Source: Chrysemys picta bellii (lineage: Eukaryota; Chordata; Testudines; Emydidae). Taken from it: a stretch of DNA of 64,000 bases. A program made the position numbers and the translations under genes. The DNA is taken from assembly GCF_011386835.1 (NCBI RefSeq), contig NC_088809.1, positions 24,373,067 to 24,437,066 on the forward strand, read 5' to 3'. Below the pieces are notes generated by a model. It was not told the DNA's origin, made no database searches, and saw only the letters and a program-made list of their open reading frames with translations. Positions 1 through 12,155 of the stretch are shown piece by piece; within the stretch, counting starts at the first letter, position 1, and every line of letters starts with the position of its first letter.

Positions 1-480
1 ACGTATTTTATCTGCTTTAACCTCTTAATAACTCTCATTTCTTTTTCTTCATTAATAAATCTTCAGTTAGTTTACTAGAGCAATTGGGTTCAGCGTTGTC
101 TTTGGTGAGATCTGGAGTGTACCTTGACCTGGGGTAAGCGACTGGCCCTTTGGGACTAGAAGAACCTAATACAGCATGATTTTTTGTTAATGTGACCAAT
201 ATCAGTAAGTCCAGTTTGTCCAGGTGGTAAGTTTGGCTGGACACCTAAGGGGACTGCCCGTGGCTCCATGGTGAGACTAATACAGTAATCCAGGAGCACA
301 CATTTGTTACTGGCTTGGTGAAATCTAATTATAGAACATACCAGCAGTTTGGGGTGTCTGCCCTGCTTTCTGACAGTCTGACCGGCGACTGGCACACTCA
401 GTTGTGAGCCATTCTGGACACCATGACATATGGTTGTCTGTACAGTTTTAAATATTTTAAATTTAAATTATTTTTTTTTA
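1..480. other. Intergenic, nothing recognised
   Basis: AT-rich non-coding sequence. The short frames here show no family motif or plausible splice structure. Confidence 0.5.
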
Positions 481-482
481 AA

Positions 483-672
483 TTAATGGAGATATCCCAT
501 CTCCTAGAACTGGAAGGGACCTTGAAAGGTCATCGAGTCCAGCCCCCTGCCTTCACTAGCAGGACCAAGTACTGATTTTGCCCCAGATCCCTAAGTGGCC
601 CCCTCAAGGATTGAACTCACAACCCTGGGTTTAGCAGGCCAATGCTCAAACCACTGAGCTATCCCTCCCCCC
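483..672 (-). mobile_element. tRNA-derived SINE (tortoise polIII/SINE type)
   Basis: Read on the minus strand, the head is tRNA-like with an A-box-like TAGCTCAGTGG and a B-box-like GAGTTCAATCC. It is followed by a body and a tail (GGTCCCTTCCAGTTCTA) like the 3' end of CR1. A tRNA-derived head plus a CR1-like tail is the described structure of the tortoise polIII/SINE. It is a retroposed copy, not a tRNA gene. Confidence 0.8.
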
Positions 673-982
673 TAATTTTCTATTAACAGTTCCATTGTTG
701 AAGCTGATTGTGGTGTCGAGGAAGTTGATGCTAGTGTGGAAGTATTCCAGGGACAGTTTAATGAACAGGTGGTGGTTGCTGAAGTTGTGGTGGAAATCTA
801 CAACTACACTGCAAATTCAGAGCAGTCACCCCTGGAGCACACTGATCCTCTGCCTTTTTGCAAACAACAGATACACACACTGGATTTCAGAGGAGGGCAA
901 CAACAATGAGAAAAAGAGCTAGAAGGTAAGGCCTATGGAGAACTGTAAAGAAAACTGGGCATTTGGGATCTTGAGCATTGGT

Positions 983-2202
983 TTCTCCTGGGGGAATTCT
1001 GTGCCACTGCACAAGTGCAGAATATATGTCCCCCACAGTTTGTTTTGCTTCCCCAAAGAAAAATGACTTTCTCACAGGGAAGCAAAGGGGAGCCACAAGA
1101 GTGGTCATGCAACTCTCCCCAGCAGTATGTTTTGGGGACTCAGGGTAGCCGGCAGAGCGGTAAATCACTGTGGGGCAGGGGCGGGACTGGGGAAGACCCG
1201 GCAGGTGGCTCCTACCCTGTGCCAGGCTCACCTGCTAGTCCTGGCTGGACTGGGGAGGACGGGACTTCCTCTTCCCCTGCACAGCATCCAGGGTGGGTCA
1301 GACCCACCCCCAGATTTCTCCCCCAGCTGCAGGAAGCTCTGCAAACCCCTCCACACCCACCCCCCGCTTCCTGCACCTATAGTTCCTTAGCTGCAGGGGG
1401 AGGGATCCTGTACAGGGAGCTGCTCCCCCATCCAGACCCCCTCATACCCAGACCCTCCTGCCAAGCCTCACCCGCGCACTCAGAACCCCACCAATGAGCC
1501 CCACTCCCCCTGCACCTGGACCAACCCAACAAGCCACCCACACCTGGATCCCACCCCTGAGCCCCACTGCCCCAGCATCTGGACCCCCCATTGAGCCCCC
1601 CACACCCAGACCCCCCTGCTGAGCTCTATCCCCCCCCACACCCAGACACCCCCTGCTGAGCTCTATACCCCCATACCCAGACCCCCCTGCTGAGCCCCAA
1701 CTACCTTCACCTGGAGCCCGCTGCAAAGTCCCATTACCATTGCACCCAGAGCCCCCCAACAAGCCCCCATGCATGCAGCTTTCCCCTCCCCGCACCCAGA
1801 TCCCCCATTGAGCCGCCTGCACCAAAATTGCCCCACACAGAACCCTCTCAACCCACACGTGGATCCCCCCACACTTGGATCCTGCCTTGCTGAGCCTGCC
1901 TGCCCACACCTGGTGCACCTGGCATGGAAGGGCAGGGCCCTGAGGTGTTTCTGGGGCAGATCCGGTCCTTGCGCAGTGTCAGGGTTGGGTGCAGCCTCAC
2001 CACTGAGTCCATGTCGGGGAGCGGGGGGGCAGCACAGTGATCTCCCTCCCACCTCTGTGCAGCCAGTGGCCTGTGGTCCTCAGTGCCATGGTGGAGCCTC
2101 CACATTTATTTGACAAATAAAATGTGCACAATTTTGCAGCATTTTTATATTTTTTTGAGCAGACTTTTTAATTTTTTGGCGCAAAATGCCCTCAGGAATA
2201 AT
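983..2202. mobile_element. 1.2-kb inverted-terminal element with C-rich interior
   Basis: The ends are imperfect inverted repeats: TCTCCTGGGGGAATTCTGTGCC at the left, and a right end whose complement reads ATTCCTGAGGGCATTTTGCGCC. This suggests a non-autonomous DNA transposon. Long open frames on both strands come from the biased composition, not from genes. Confidence 0.5.
1430..1900. repeat. Degenerate C-rich tandem repeat
   Basis: Units based on CCCAGACCCCCCTGCTGAGC recur irregularly across about 470 bp, with some units altered to end in CTCTAT. It lies inside the 983-2202 element. Confidence 0.65.
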
Positions 2203-4739
2203 CGGTGTCTGTCCTTTGTAGCTCTAGTGCCAAACGTTGTGTCAGAAAGATCAGGTGGCCACAATCAATACTTTAGGGCAGATTCTCTGCTCCGTTCCCC
2301 TCCTTTCCCACTTCTGATGTGGAGCAAAGGAAAGGAAACCACCCCCGACCCCTGCTGGGAATGCCACTGGTGTGGGAGAAGCCCCCAGCACTGGGGTTTA
2401 GCTTTATAGCCAGCTCTTACACCGCTGGTGGAGAGGGGTGCCCTCGGGTGAGAAGGAAGTGGCTGGAGTGTGCTGCACTCTGGCTGTCCCCAGTTGGTGT
2501 ATGGTCCCTTGGAGACTGTTGCCAGCTGGCATAAGTTAGAGCAGCATATCCCGGACTGTTCTGTGCCAGGGCTGGGGCAGAGACTGCGAGAGCTGGAACT
2601 GGTTCTTGGTTCCTGGCTTCCCTGGCACTTTCCCTCACCGGGGCTGTCCCTGTAGGAGAGCAGAGCCATCATTCGCCAGGCACTGCTCTAGCCTCAGGCA
2701 GAGTCAGCCAAGTTCCTCCCCTACCGCTAGCACTGGGTCATTGTTAGATATCATAATGTCACTCCCACCACTGCTTATTTATTACAGCCGGTGATGGAGC
2801 ACCCAGCGCTCCCTTCTCCCCTTCCCGTGATGCAGCTGGTGATGATGCCAGCTCACACCAGAACTGCACTGGGGGCTGCAGTGGAAGTGATGGGAGGCTG
2901 CTGGGGAGGACATAGCCATGCAGTTGATTCAGGCTATGTCTACACTACTGCCTATGTTGGCAAAACTTATGTCGCTCAGGGGTGTGAATATTCCACCCCC
3001 GTGAGTGACGTAAGCGCTAGTGTGCACAGCGCTAGGTCGGTGGGAGAGCTTCTGCTGCTCAGGGAGGTGGTGTTTTACGCCGATGGGAGAGCTTTCTCCC
3101 GTCGGCACAGAGCGTCTTCACCAGACGTGCGGCATGTGTAGACATGCACTTAGACGCTTCCATTTAAAAATGAAGGGTGCGGCTCAGCTCGTAATCAAAT
3201 ACATATTATCTCCTTTGCACCCTCCGGGGCCTCAGGTTGGATGTTCCTGGCCTACAGCAAAGATGACAGTGGAGAGATGTAATGGACCAAGTGTTTTCTT
3301 CTTGTAACTCCTTTGACACCAGCCACCATTGGCTTAGTGGCCTGACCATGGTCTGGAAATCCCCAGGCTCCCTGGAACTGTAGGTTCGATCTGTGCAGGA
3401 TCACCTCACGTCTTCACCCTTCTGCAGTAGCGATTCAGTCCAAGCAGTTTACTATGTATTGGCCAGTCAGCTGCCCCCAAAGTCCCTACACCTGGATCCC
3501 TTAGCGCTTTCCATAAGGGTTTGTCTTGTGAGCTTAGCCAGCGTTTGCCCTTCTGCAGTGTTGTATGATGGTGGCTGCCTTTCGCACCAGAGGGAGCTGC
3601 CTTTCAGTGGTGTGTGTGTAGACGGATGTCCAGCACTTGGGGATGGAGACTCTCGAGAACTGTAGGATTTCTGAAGATCAGGTAGGTTAGGGATGGACAA
3701 AGCCTATTGGTCGTGATGTGTCTCAGCTCTAGGGCTTGCAGCGTATTCCCCAGCACCTTAAATCACTCAGCCAGCAGGGATTCTCCCATTGATTTAGCAG
3801 CGTCATTCCACAGCTAATGCAGCCCGCTATGAGGAGGGACTTTCTCCCTCATGTTCGGTGTCAATCACCTTTTGTTTAATTTTTCTAATTTGAAACGCAA
3901 AGTGTCATAATAAGAAACAAATCACGTTATTGGGGAAATCATTTATCATAATGGTGTCCAGGTTTTGCCAGAATGGTGAAATGTCTTGGAAGGAAAGAAG
4001 GATGAAAATGAGAAAACAGTTGGTCACCTTAAGTAAATACAGGCATAGCATAAAAGTATTGATTTAATGGCTTTAGAAACAATGATAAACAGGTTAATTG
4101 CTGGCTGTGAGCGCACTTTAAAAAATTGGTACTAGGAAAACAGGACCCTATTTCAGAACCATCCTCTTTTTCTCTAGCCAGGGAAGATGAAAATGCTTTC
4201 CCAGTGTTTAACAGCAGAATATTTAGTGACTGTCAGCAACAGTGCTCAGGGAGGAAGGGCAAACTGAGGCAGAGAATCCTATAGTAATAAAATCAGCCGA
4301 GCACTAATAGCTGTTTCATCCTGTCTGTGGCTTTTGGAATGTCTGGAAAAATATGAACTTCAGCATGATTAAAGAACGCATGTCCCTTTTCCTTGGAGAC
4401 AAGTTGCAAGGAAATGCAAATAGAGCCAAGGTGACAAGCACCCAGAGGAGGGATGCAACCAGCCTGCTTGGTGGCTTTAAAGCAGGTGAGGAGGCGTTCA
4501 CCTTCTGCAGCATTGACTGGCATTGAAACACAAAAGTGAGTCTCTAGCCTTCCTGTGCCTGCTAAAATCTTCCAAATGTGAACCGAGTGTAAGTGAAGCA
4601 GCAGGAGCTTCTCAAGTCTGGGACCGTGGTTCTGAGAGATGTGACCTTTCCTGCCCCCATTCCCTGCCAACTGCATGGACATGCTTTAAAAGCACCATAA
4701 TAGAGGCTCAAACTAAACATACCCTCACCCTCCAAAAAT
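2203..4739. other. Intergenic; one MITE-like element, no gene
   Basis: No exon with family similarity was seen. An inverted-terminal element lies at about 2931-3150; the rest is unremarkable. Confidence 0.5.
2931..3150. mobile_element. MITE-like element with TCTACAC ends
   Basis: Left end GGCTATGTCTACACTAC and right end GTGTAGACATGC form short inverted repeats around about 200 bp. Related ends recur at 23530, 38636 and 58410. I could not define a target duplication. Confidence 0.45.
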
Positions 4740-7010
4740 GCCACCATGGCTTAACAGCAGAGTAAAAGAAGTGGTTAGAGGCGAAAAGGCATCCTTCAAA
4801 AACTGGGAGTCAAATCTTACTGAAAAACAAATAGAAAGGGAGCATAAGTTCTGGCAAGTCAGTGGAAAAGTATGCTAAGGCAGGCCAAGAAAGAATTCAA
4901 AGAGCAGCTAGCTAAGGACACAAACACTAACAGCAACATTTCTATTAAGTATACCCACCAAACAGTCAGGGGGGCCACTGGACGATCGAGATACTAAACG
5001 AGCACTGAAGGAAGACAAAGCTGTTGTAGAGAAGCAAAATAAATTCTTTGCAGTGGTTTTCACTGTAGAGGATACAGGAGAGATCCCCACACCTGAGCCA
5101 TTCTTTCTAGGTAAAACACTTGAGGAACTGTCCCAGCTTGAGGTGTCAATAAAAGAGGCTTTGTCACAAGTTGATAAATTAAACAGTAATAAGTCACCAG
5201 GACCAGATGGTATCACCAAAGTGTTCTGAAGGAACTCAAATATAAAATTGCAGAACTAACAGTGGTATTTAACCTATTGCTTAAATCAGCCTCTCTATCA
5301 GATGACTGGAAGGTAGCTAATGCAACACTGATTTCGTAAAAAGGCTCCAGAGGCAGTCCTGGCAATCACAGGCCAGTAAGCCTAACTTCCATACCAGGCA
5401 AATTGGTTGAAAGTACAGTAAAGAAGAGAATTCTCACACCCCTAGATAAACACGATATGTTGGGGAAAAGTTAACATGGCTTTTGTAAAGGGAAATCATG
5501 CCTCGCCAATCTATTAGAATTCTTTGAGGTCAACAAATATGGACAAGGATGATCCAGTGCATAGAATGTACTTGGACTTTCAGAAAGCCTTTGACAAGGT
5601 TGCTCACCAAAAGCTCTTCAACAAACTAATCAGTCATGGGATAAGAAGGATCAGTAACTGGTTAAACAATAGGAAACAAAGAGTAGGAATAAATGGTTAG
5701 TTTTCACAATGGAAAGAAATAAATAGCAGGTGCACCCATGATCTGTACTGGGATATGCTACTCAACATATTCATAAATGATCCAGAAAAGGGAGTGAGGT
5801 GGCAAAATGTGCAGACAATACTACATTACTCAAGATAAGTAAGTCCAAAACAAACTGGGTAATTGGGCAACAAAATGGCAGATGAAATTCAGTGTTGATA
5901 AATGCCAAGTAATGCACACTGGAAAAAATAATCCCAACTATATGTACAAAATGATGGGGTCTAAATGTGCTGTTACCGCTCAAGAAATAGACCTTGGAGT
6001 CACTGTGGATAGTTCTCTGAAAACATCTGCTCAATGTGCAGTGGCAGTCCAAAAAACTAACTAAATTAGGAACCATTAGGAGAGGGATAGATAAAGAGAA
6101 AATATAATGCTACTGTGACGTTGCAGTCTCTATGGTTTTATAAAAATATGCTAATGAGTGAATATAATGTCACTGGAATATGCTTCATGCAAAAGGTCTC
6201 TTGTAAGGTATCATTACAAAGCTTATAATCTACGGAGTGTGATCATCCGATTTGTATAAATGTACCACTCTTGTATCTGAAACTAGAAATAAGAAATAAC
6301 TCTGAGGGCCTATTGTAATTATGCAAAATGTGGGCTGTTAATGGTGGTTTGGAATCTTGATGACTCCCATTAACCAGGACAATTGTCTGTAGATGGCTGT
6401 GTTTTATCCGTAAGTCTTCATGTATACCTGTGTGCTGGCAAGTGGGCAGTGAAGTCTTGCAGTGACATGTGATCATTGCACCGTCACAGCTACTCTATAA
6501 ATCCATGGTACGCCCACACCTGGAATACTGTGTGCAGTTTTGGTCACCCTATTTCAAAAAAGATACAATTGGAAAAGGTGCAGCAAAGAGCAACAAAAAT
6601 GAGTAGGGAGTACGGAACAGCTTCCATAGAAGGAGAGATTAAAAAGACTGGAACTGTTCATTTTAGAAAAGAGATGTCTGAGGGGGTTATAATAGAAGTC
6701 TATAAAATCATGAACGTATGGAGAAAGTGAATAGGGAAGTGTTGTTTAACCCTTGACATAATGCAAGGACTAGGGGGTCACCCAATTAAATTAATAGGCA
6801 GCAGATTAAAGACATACAAAAGAAAGTATTTCTTCACACAATGCACAGTCAACCTGTGGAACTCTTTGCTATCGGATGTTGTGAAGACCAAAAGCATACC
6901 TGGATTCAAAAAAAAATTAGGTAAGTTCCTAGAGGAGGAACGATCAATGGCTATTAACCAAGATGGACATGGACGCAACCCCATGTACTGGGTATCCTTA
7001 AACCAACAAC
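4740..7010 (+). mobile_element. CR1/L2-type LINE fragment, degenerate, split by an LTR-like insertion
   Basis: The plus-strand translation keeps pieces of LINE reverse transcriptase in several frames (for example DFQKAFDKV near 5574-5600, and KFSVDKCQVMHTGKN near 5884). Stops and frameshifts are scattered throughout. The 6114-6488 element interrupts it, and the LINE resumes at 6494 with a [21 protein letters not shown] stretch. Confidence 0.8.
6114..6488 (-). mobile_element. Short LTR-like element (375 bp), TSD GCTAC
   Basis: Begins TGTGACG and ends CGTCACA, flanked by identical 5-bp repeats GCTAC at 6109-6113 and 6489-6493. Most of it matches, in reverse orientation, the right-hand third of the 1147-bp element at 55852-56998. 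It keeps only about a dozen terminal bases of the other end, so it is an internally deleted relative. Confidence 0.75.
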
Positions 7011-10000
7011 TTCCAGAAGCTGGGATTGTTAGAGGGGGTAGGGGACAGGAGTTGCTCCAGGGAAAGAAATGCAGAGCGGAGAAAGGTTAAAGATGATGGT
7101 GGTCCTGAGAGTGAGCCTGTTTCCTAATGAGTGATGCTGAATGTGACAGGGTTCTGAACCAACCCTTCCTAATGAGTGGGATTCTGCTGTGGATCGAGCA
7201 GTGTAGAGTCCTAAACTTAGACCAGGGGCCATCATGAAACTGGAATTGTTCCTTTCCACAGAATGAGCCTGACCCACTGAAATACAGTAATCAGGGTGCA
7301 GACAAAGGTGGAGAGGTTTGTGGGAACCCTAAAATTATTCCTGGTATTGTCCAATGCCCAGCGTTCAAAAGTCCTGCATCAGGCACCCCAAATTCCTGAG
7401 ACTGGTTGCAATATACTGGGGTTCTGTTCACTGGTCTCCTGGGGGTTGAGCTTTTGGGGGGTCACATTGAGATTTCCTTTGCACCCAGGAACGCTAGAAA
7501 CTTCCATCTCATTTTCAAATGGAACCTGAGATCCTCACATACTCCCCTGACCTTAGGGTTGGGGTTTTGAGAAACAGCCCAGTGATCGCGAGACTAACGG
7601 TATCTGAAGGGAGGGTCAGACGATGCAGACACAAAGCATAAGGAATAAAAGGCACTTCCCCTTCCGCTCGCAAAGCCAAAGGCAAAGCCAGTGCATGAAT
7701 GTTGAGCCCTTGGCAGAATGTTGTGAAAGGCCCATTTTCAAGGTACAAAGGAATTCTGTGGGCGAGACACCTGCAGACGCTATTATACCTGGGTCCTCAG
7801 GTTCAGACACAGTCGCTCCCTTCCCCAGCTCTTCCCTTTTTTTCTGCCACCTTAGTCCTATGCTGTAGCCGTTGGCCTCGCAGGCACTGAACCGAGTGTG
7901 ACTAGTAAATATCGAGTGTTCCTTGCAGCCCCGATGGCAGGAAAGAGGGACTGTGATGACTCTTTAGGGGTTGCAGCAGAAGTGGGTTAAGACAGCTGGG
8001 GATTTAGCTGCCAGGTTAGGGCTTCTAATGCCATAGCACCAAGCGGGGGCTGCGCTGGAGCCTGCACTGCACTGGCTAATGTCCTTGCACCACTTCATGG
8101 TCCCTTAGGGGCTGGCGTTTCAGGGAGAAATACTCCGCATGGAGCCCCAGGTTCTCCTAGCTCTGCTTTGGGAGTACAATCAGACCGGCCTGGGAGGCAC
8201 CAAGGGCTTGATTTCTAGGACGGCTGAGCACCCACAGCTGAACTTGGAACGTTTTACCAAGAGTCCTGGTGGATTGTTCATCGCTGGGGATTTCTCAGCC
8301 AAGGCGGGATGCTTTTCTCAAAGCTCTGCTCTAGGAATTATGTTCGGGCAGGTCTCTGGCCTGTGCTCTACGGGAGGTCACAATACAAGGTCACAATGGT
8401 CCCTTTTTTCCTTGGAATGTATGAAACTGAACTGGAGCTAAAGGGAACTGCTGGTTCTCGGCATCTCTGGAAATGGCCAGAAACAATCCCTGGGAACAGG
8501 TGCTCACAAGCACAGAAAAGTATTTTTTAAAATGGCCCCGAGCTGAGTTCTGATGTCTCTAAAACCCCACAAACTGCCGCTTCCGTCCCTACACTCATCG
8601 CTTTTCAAGAACACGGTAAAACCAGCTATAAAAGTAACCACAGGCAACGAGACAGGGAAACCAGAGAGAGTGTGCCCAGAAGCAGCGCAACCGCAGAGAA
8701 GGGCAAGGACACCTCTGGTCCGAGGAGTCACTTACTTCCTCGTCCCAGCCATAGGAGTAGCCCAGAAAGCAACAAAGCTAAATTCTCCTTTCATCACTTC
8801 ACCCCATTACTCCTAGTTCTACCCCCATGTATCATGCCAAGGAACCCTGCTCCCTTCCTGACGTTCTTGCCTTGCAGTGGTGTAGACGAGTGTCTCTCGC
8901 TCATCACTAAGGAGAAAAAGGGCTGCTCTAGAGGGGAGAGGGATCAGCTCTTAGCTGGGGCCAAGGATAGAAGTAATGGGCTGAGGTTTTAACAGAGAAA
9001 TGTGGGTTAAGCACTAACCCAAATGTCATGGGCCTCTTGCAGCCTTGGCACTCTGAAGTCTGGAGCTGACAATGGGCAGAATGTGGCCCTGTAATTACAG
9101 AGAACGAGAACAAGGCAGCGAACAGCTCAGTGAGGTTGGGAAATCGCAGCAGCTATTCAAGGCTCAGCCTGGCTGCCATCTAGTGGGGATGACTTGGAGT
9201 GAGCTCAGTTAACCCGGCCTCGCTAAGGGGAACGGACACAGGCCCCTTCCATTCCAGGGGGTCTGGGAATTGCTGATAGCGGGAGGAGACGGCTGCTGCC
9301 ACACTCCATGTTCCCGCCAGAGTTCAGCAGATGAGCTTTCCTAGGGTATGCCCATAAGTGCAGAGTTAACCCGGGTGATCAGCACCCAGGTGTGAGCACT
9401 GGGTTAGTCTAACCTGGCTGTGAGCAGCCACACTGCAAAGCCCCTCCCGAGTTACTGCATCCGCACTGTGGGTCGCTAGTGCGTTTGGGGCAAAGCCCAT
9501 GGTTCTTTGTGCTGCTGTAAGGTGAGCCGCTGCATGACTCTTTCCCAGCGCGTTTGTGGGACATGCCTGTCCTGGGAACCTGGGGGAAGGCAGAGGTGCA
9601 CCGTCAGCACTCGAGTGATTTAGCTGCATCCTCATGGCCAAGTGGGCAGGCTCCCAGTCCCAGTGAAAGCAGCACCACGCTCGAAGCCACCCTCAGCTGG
9701 GGCAGCTAGCCCAGGTGGAAAGCTCAGGTGAGAGGGTTTTGTATGCGGAGGGGAGGGGACAGGAGCCTGGGCTAACTACAGTGAAGATGCCCCTGCTGTT
9801 AATATCCCTAATGGGAGACTCCAGCTGTTTACCAAGAAGGATGTGGCTGAGACTCACTTGTCTGACTGTCTGGGGACTCAAAGTCTGGCTACCGGAGGGA
9901 ATGATCAGAGTGTGAACTGGATCTCAGGGACGGGGCCACGGGGATGTCAGTGCTGTAGGATCTAGATAGCTGGGGGGTGCTGCTGTCTCTCGCTAGGAAG

Positions 10001-12062
10001 AGCCATTTGATAGAGATGTGGCAGCAGGAGCTCCAGGCTGATGCTACCGTTGTCCTGTCACAAAGAGGAGGCACTTCCGCAGGGGAAGGGGCTGGTGAGA
10101 AGCTGAAGGCACTTCTGGCAGTTCAGAGGAAAGCCACAGGTGGAAAGTGTGCAGGCAGCAGGAAGAGAGACCTTGAGCTTTGTGCCAATGTTGAATGTGC
10201 AGACGCTGACTGCGGCAGGGCCCCCATGGGACATGCGCTGTCTTATCTGGAGAGGAGAGAGAAGAGCGACAGTTCACCAGTGCAGCTCGGCAGCATAGGC
10301 CATACAGTGGCTCTTCCTCCCCAGGAGGGACATTGCATTCGCTAAGGATGCGGGAGTCTCGTTCCTGGGCCGGAGCTCCTTCGGGTGAGCCTGGGGAACT
10401 CCCTCAGCTCTTAGGGGTATTATACCCTTGAAGGCAGCCGTAGCAGGGTAGAGCACAAGGCTGGTCCCTGCTGAGTATAAATGCAGCTCCCTGAACGTCC
10501 TGTCACTTCCTTCCTCAGCAAAGACGGTCCCTGCAAGAGAGACACTGGCTCTTCCACCAGCGATTCTGCATCCCAGTGGTTCTCATCAGTATCCCTTCCC
10601 CTGCCTCCCAGTCTGATCCAGTAAACAGGCCATTGCCTCTGGTCTCCAGGGTCAGGGGTTTGGGGGGAGGGGTGGGGAGAGGTGAATTTGGGGAGCTTGA
10701 GAGGGGGGTTTTGTGCACATCTGTCTGCTCTGTATATTGCATGGGGTTTACAATGGGTTTACACGTGTGCCCGGAACTCTGGCTGCCCTCTATTGCAATG
10801 AAGAGTCTTTTGCTCTTCTGTGACTCCCTCCAATCGGTCAGAGCCTTGCTGGTGATGCTGTGCCCAGAACAGGCTACAGTGTGCAAAGGGTCAACTCGCC
10901 CTTGCTCCGTCATTTGCTGTCTCTGTGTTTAACGCAAATCACTGGCTTACTGCACTACAACGCCTGGCTACCAAAGCCCCAAGCTCCCGCTCAGCAGCGC
11001 TGCTTCCCGGCTGGGGGTTTGGTTTGGATGGTTTTTCACCAAAGGGATTTTCAGCGTTTCTCCACCATGAATCTTATTTTGTTATTTCCTGCCCACGTTT
11101 CTACACCCTCGGATCGGGCATGTCCCTGTTAAAGGTCCCAACTCCTACCAACTTACTCCCCTCTCTTCCTTCACAACGGCACATATTTGATAAAAGCAAA
11201 TCTAACACTGTTCTTCCCACAGGATACATTGCTACTGATCATTTCCTTTCTTTCCTGAGCTTCCCACTGGTTTTCCATCCCAAGGAGTGTCACATCCAGC
11301 CCAGTGGGAGATCATTTCAGCTAAGAGTGTAATAAACTCCTGCTTTACTAATATCCAGATAGTGTAGCTGCTGCATTCCCATTCGCCACTACCTTTATGG
11401 GTCAGTCTCAGAGAAGCTATTGTTTGTCTGAGATGATTTGCCCCTCCACCCCATGCTGCTTCCTGCTCAGAGTTCCATTGCCCTAGAGAGAATTACAGTG
11501 TTTTCTATTTATTACATTGCTTCACTAGAGATTGAAATTACACTCCCTGGATGCCGAGTTTCCCTCTCCTCTTGCTTCTTTCCTCTTCCTTCCTGGAGAG
11601 GTGTAACTCTTCAGGGCAGAACTGTGCTTGGCTAGTGTCTCGTGGCTTCCCCTGTGTCTCCCTAGAATTAAAAGTCCCTTTCTGTGCTACGTGTCACTCG
11701 TTTCTTCAAGCACAAAGCAGCTCTAAGAAGAGAAGATTACCCACAGAAAGTTTTGGCTACTAGAACTCCTCTATCCAGGATTTTCCTTCAAATAGCCAGT
11801 GTCTACAGAGAGAAGGTTTTAGTTCAGTTCAGAGGATGGGGAGATCTAACTCGCCTGAACCCTAACATAAGGGGAGAAGCTGCCTTTGAACTGGAATCTA
11901 GATCTACCAGACCCTGGGCAATCTGGAATCGATAGTGGAAGGTGAATTTACAAGATACGTCTGGAACGAGAGCCCCGTCGCTTAAAAACACGTGCAGTTA
12001 CTGGTCATAGTAGAAATGTTTGTTGAGAGACTCCAGGACAGATACTTACTGTGGTGCTGGTT
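7011..12062. other. Intergenic region downstream of the caspase
   Basis: No coding exon recognised. A short CR1/SINE-tail-like stretch lies near 8362-8425 (GGTCACAATGGTCCCTTTTTTC). The caspase 3'UTR probably occupies about 11.5-12.06 kb. Confidence 0.45.
11508..11513 (-). other. Possible poly(A) signal of the caspase gene
   Basis: AATAAA on the minus strand, about 550 bp after the caspase stop codon. No obvious canonical hexamer was noticed nearer on that strand. This is a weak prediction without transcript data. Confidence 0.3.
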
Positions 12063-12155
12063 CTAATGGCCTGGGAACAGATAGAACTTTTTTATCATGG
12101 TAGTTCTTTCCTTGGTGGGCATCTGACGAGGAAAATTTTGAAAGGAGAGCTGGAC
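12063..12155 (-). CDS. CASP1: Caspase exon 8 (C-terminus and stop)
   Basis: Acceptor CATCTCAG|GTC; 93 nt including TAG. It encodes 30 residues, starting VQLSFQ and ending KKFYLFPGH, the C-terminal signature of caspase-1/4/5. It has no ATG-started ORF of its own and was found by searching for the family C-terminus. Confidence 0.93.
   Translation of the reverse strand, partial: VQLSFQNFPRQMPTKERTTMIKKFYLFPGH

Noticed and set aside
605..668. Possible tRNA gene on the minus strand
   Set aside because: A- and B-box-like words are present, but the sequence continues into a SINE body and CR1-like tail and the cloverleaf is degenerate.
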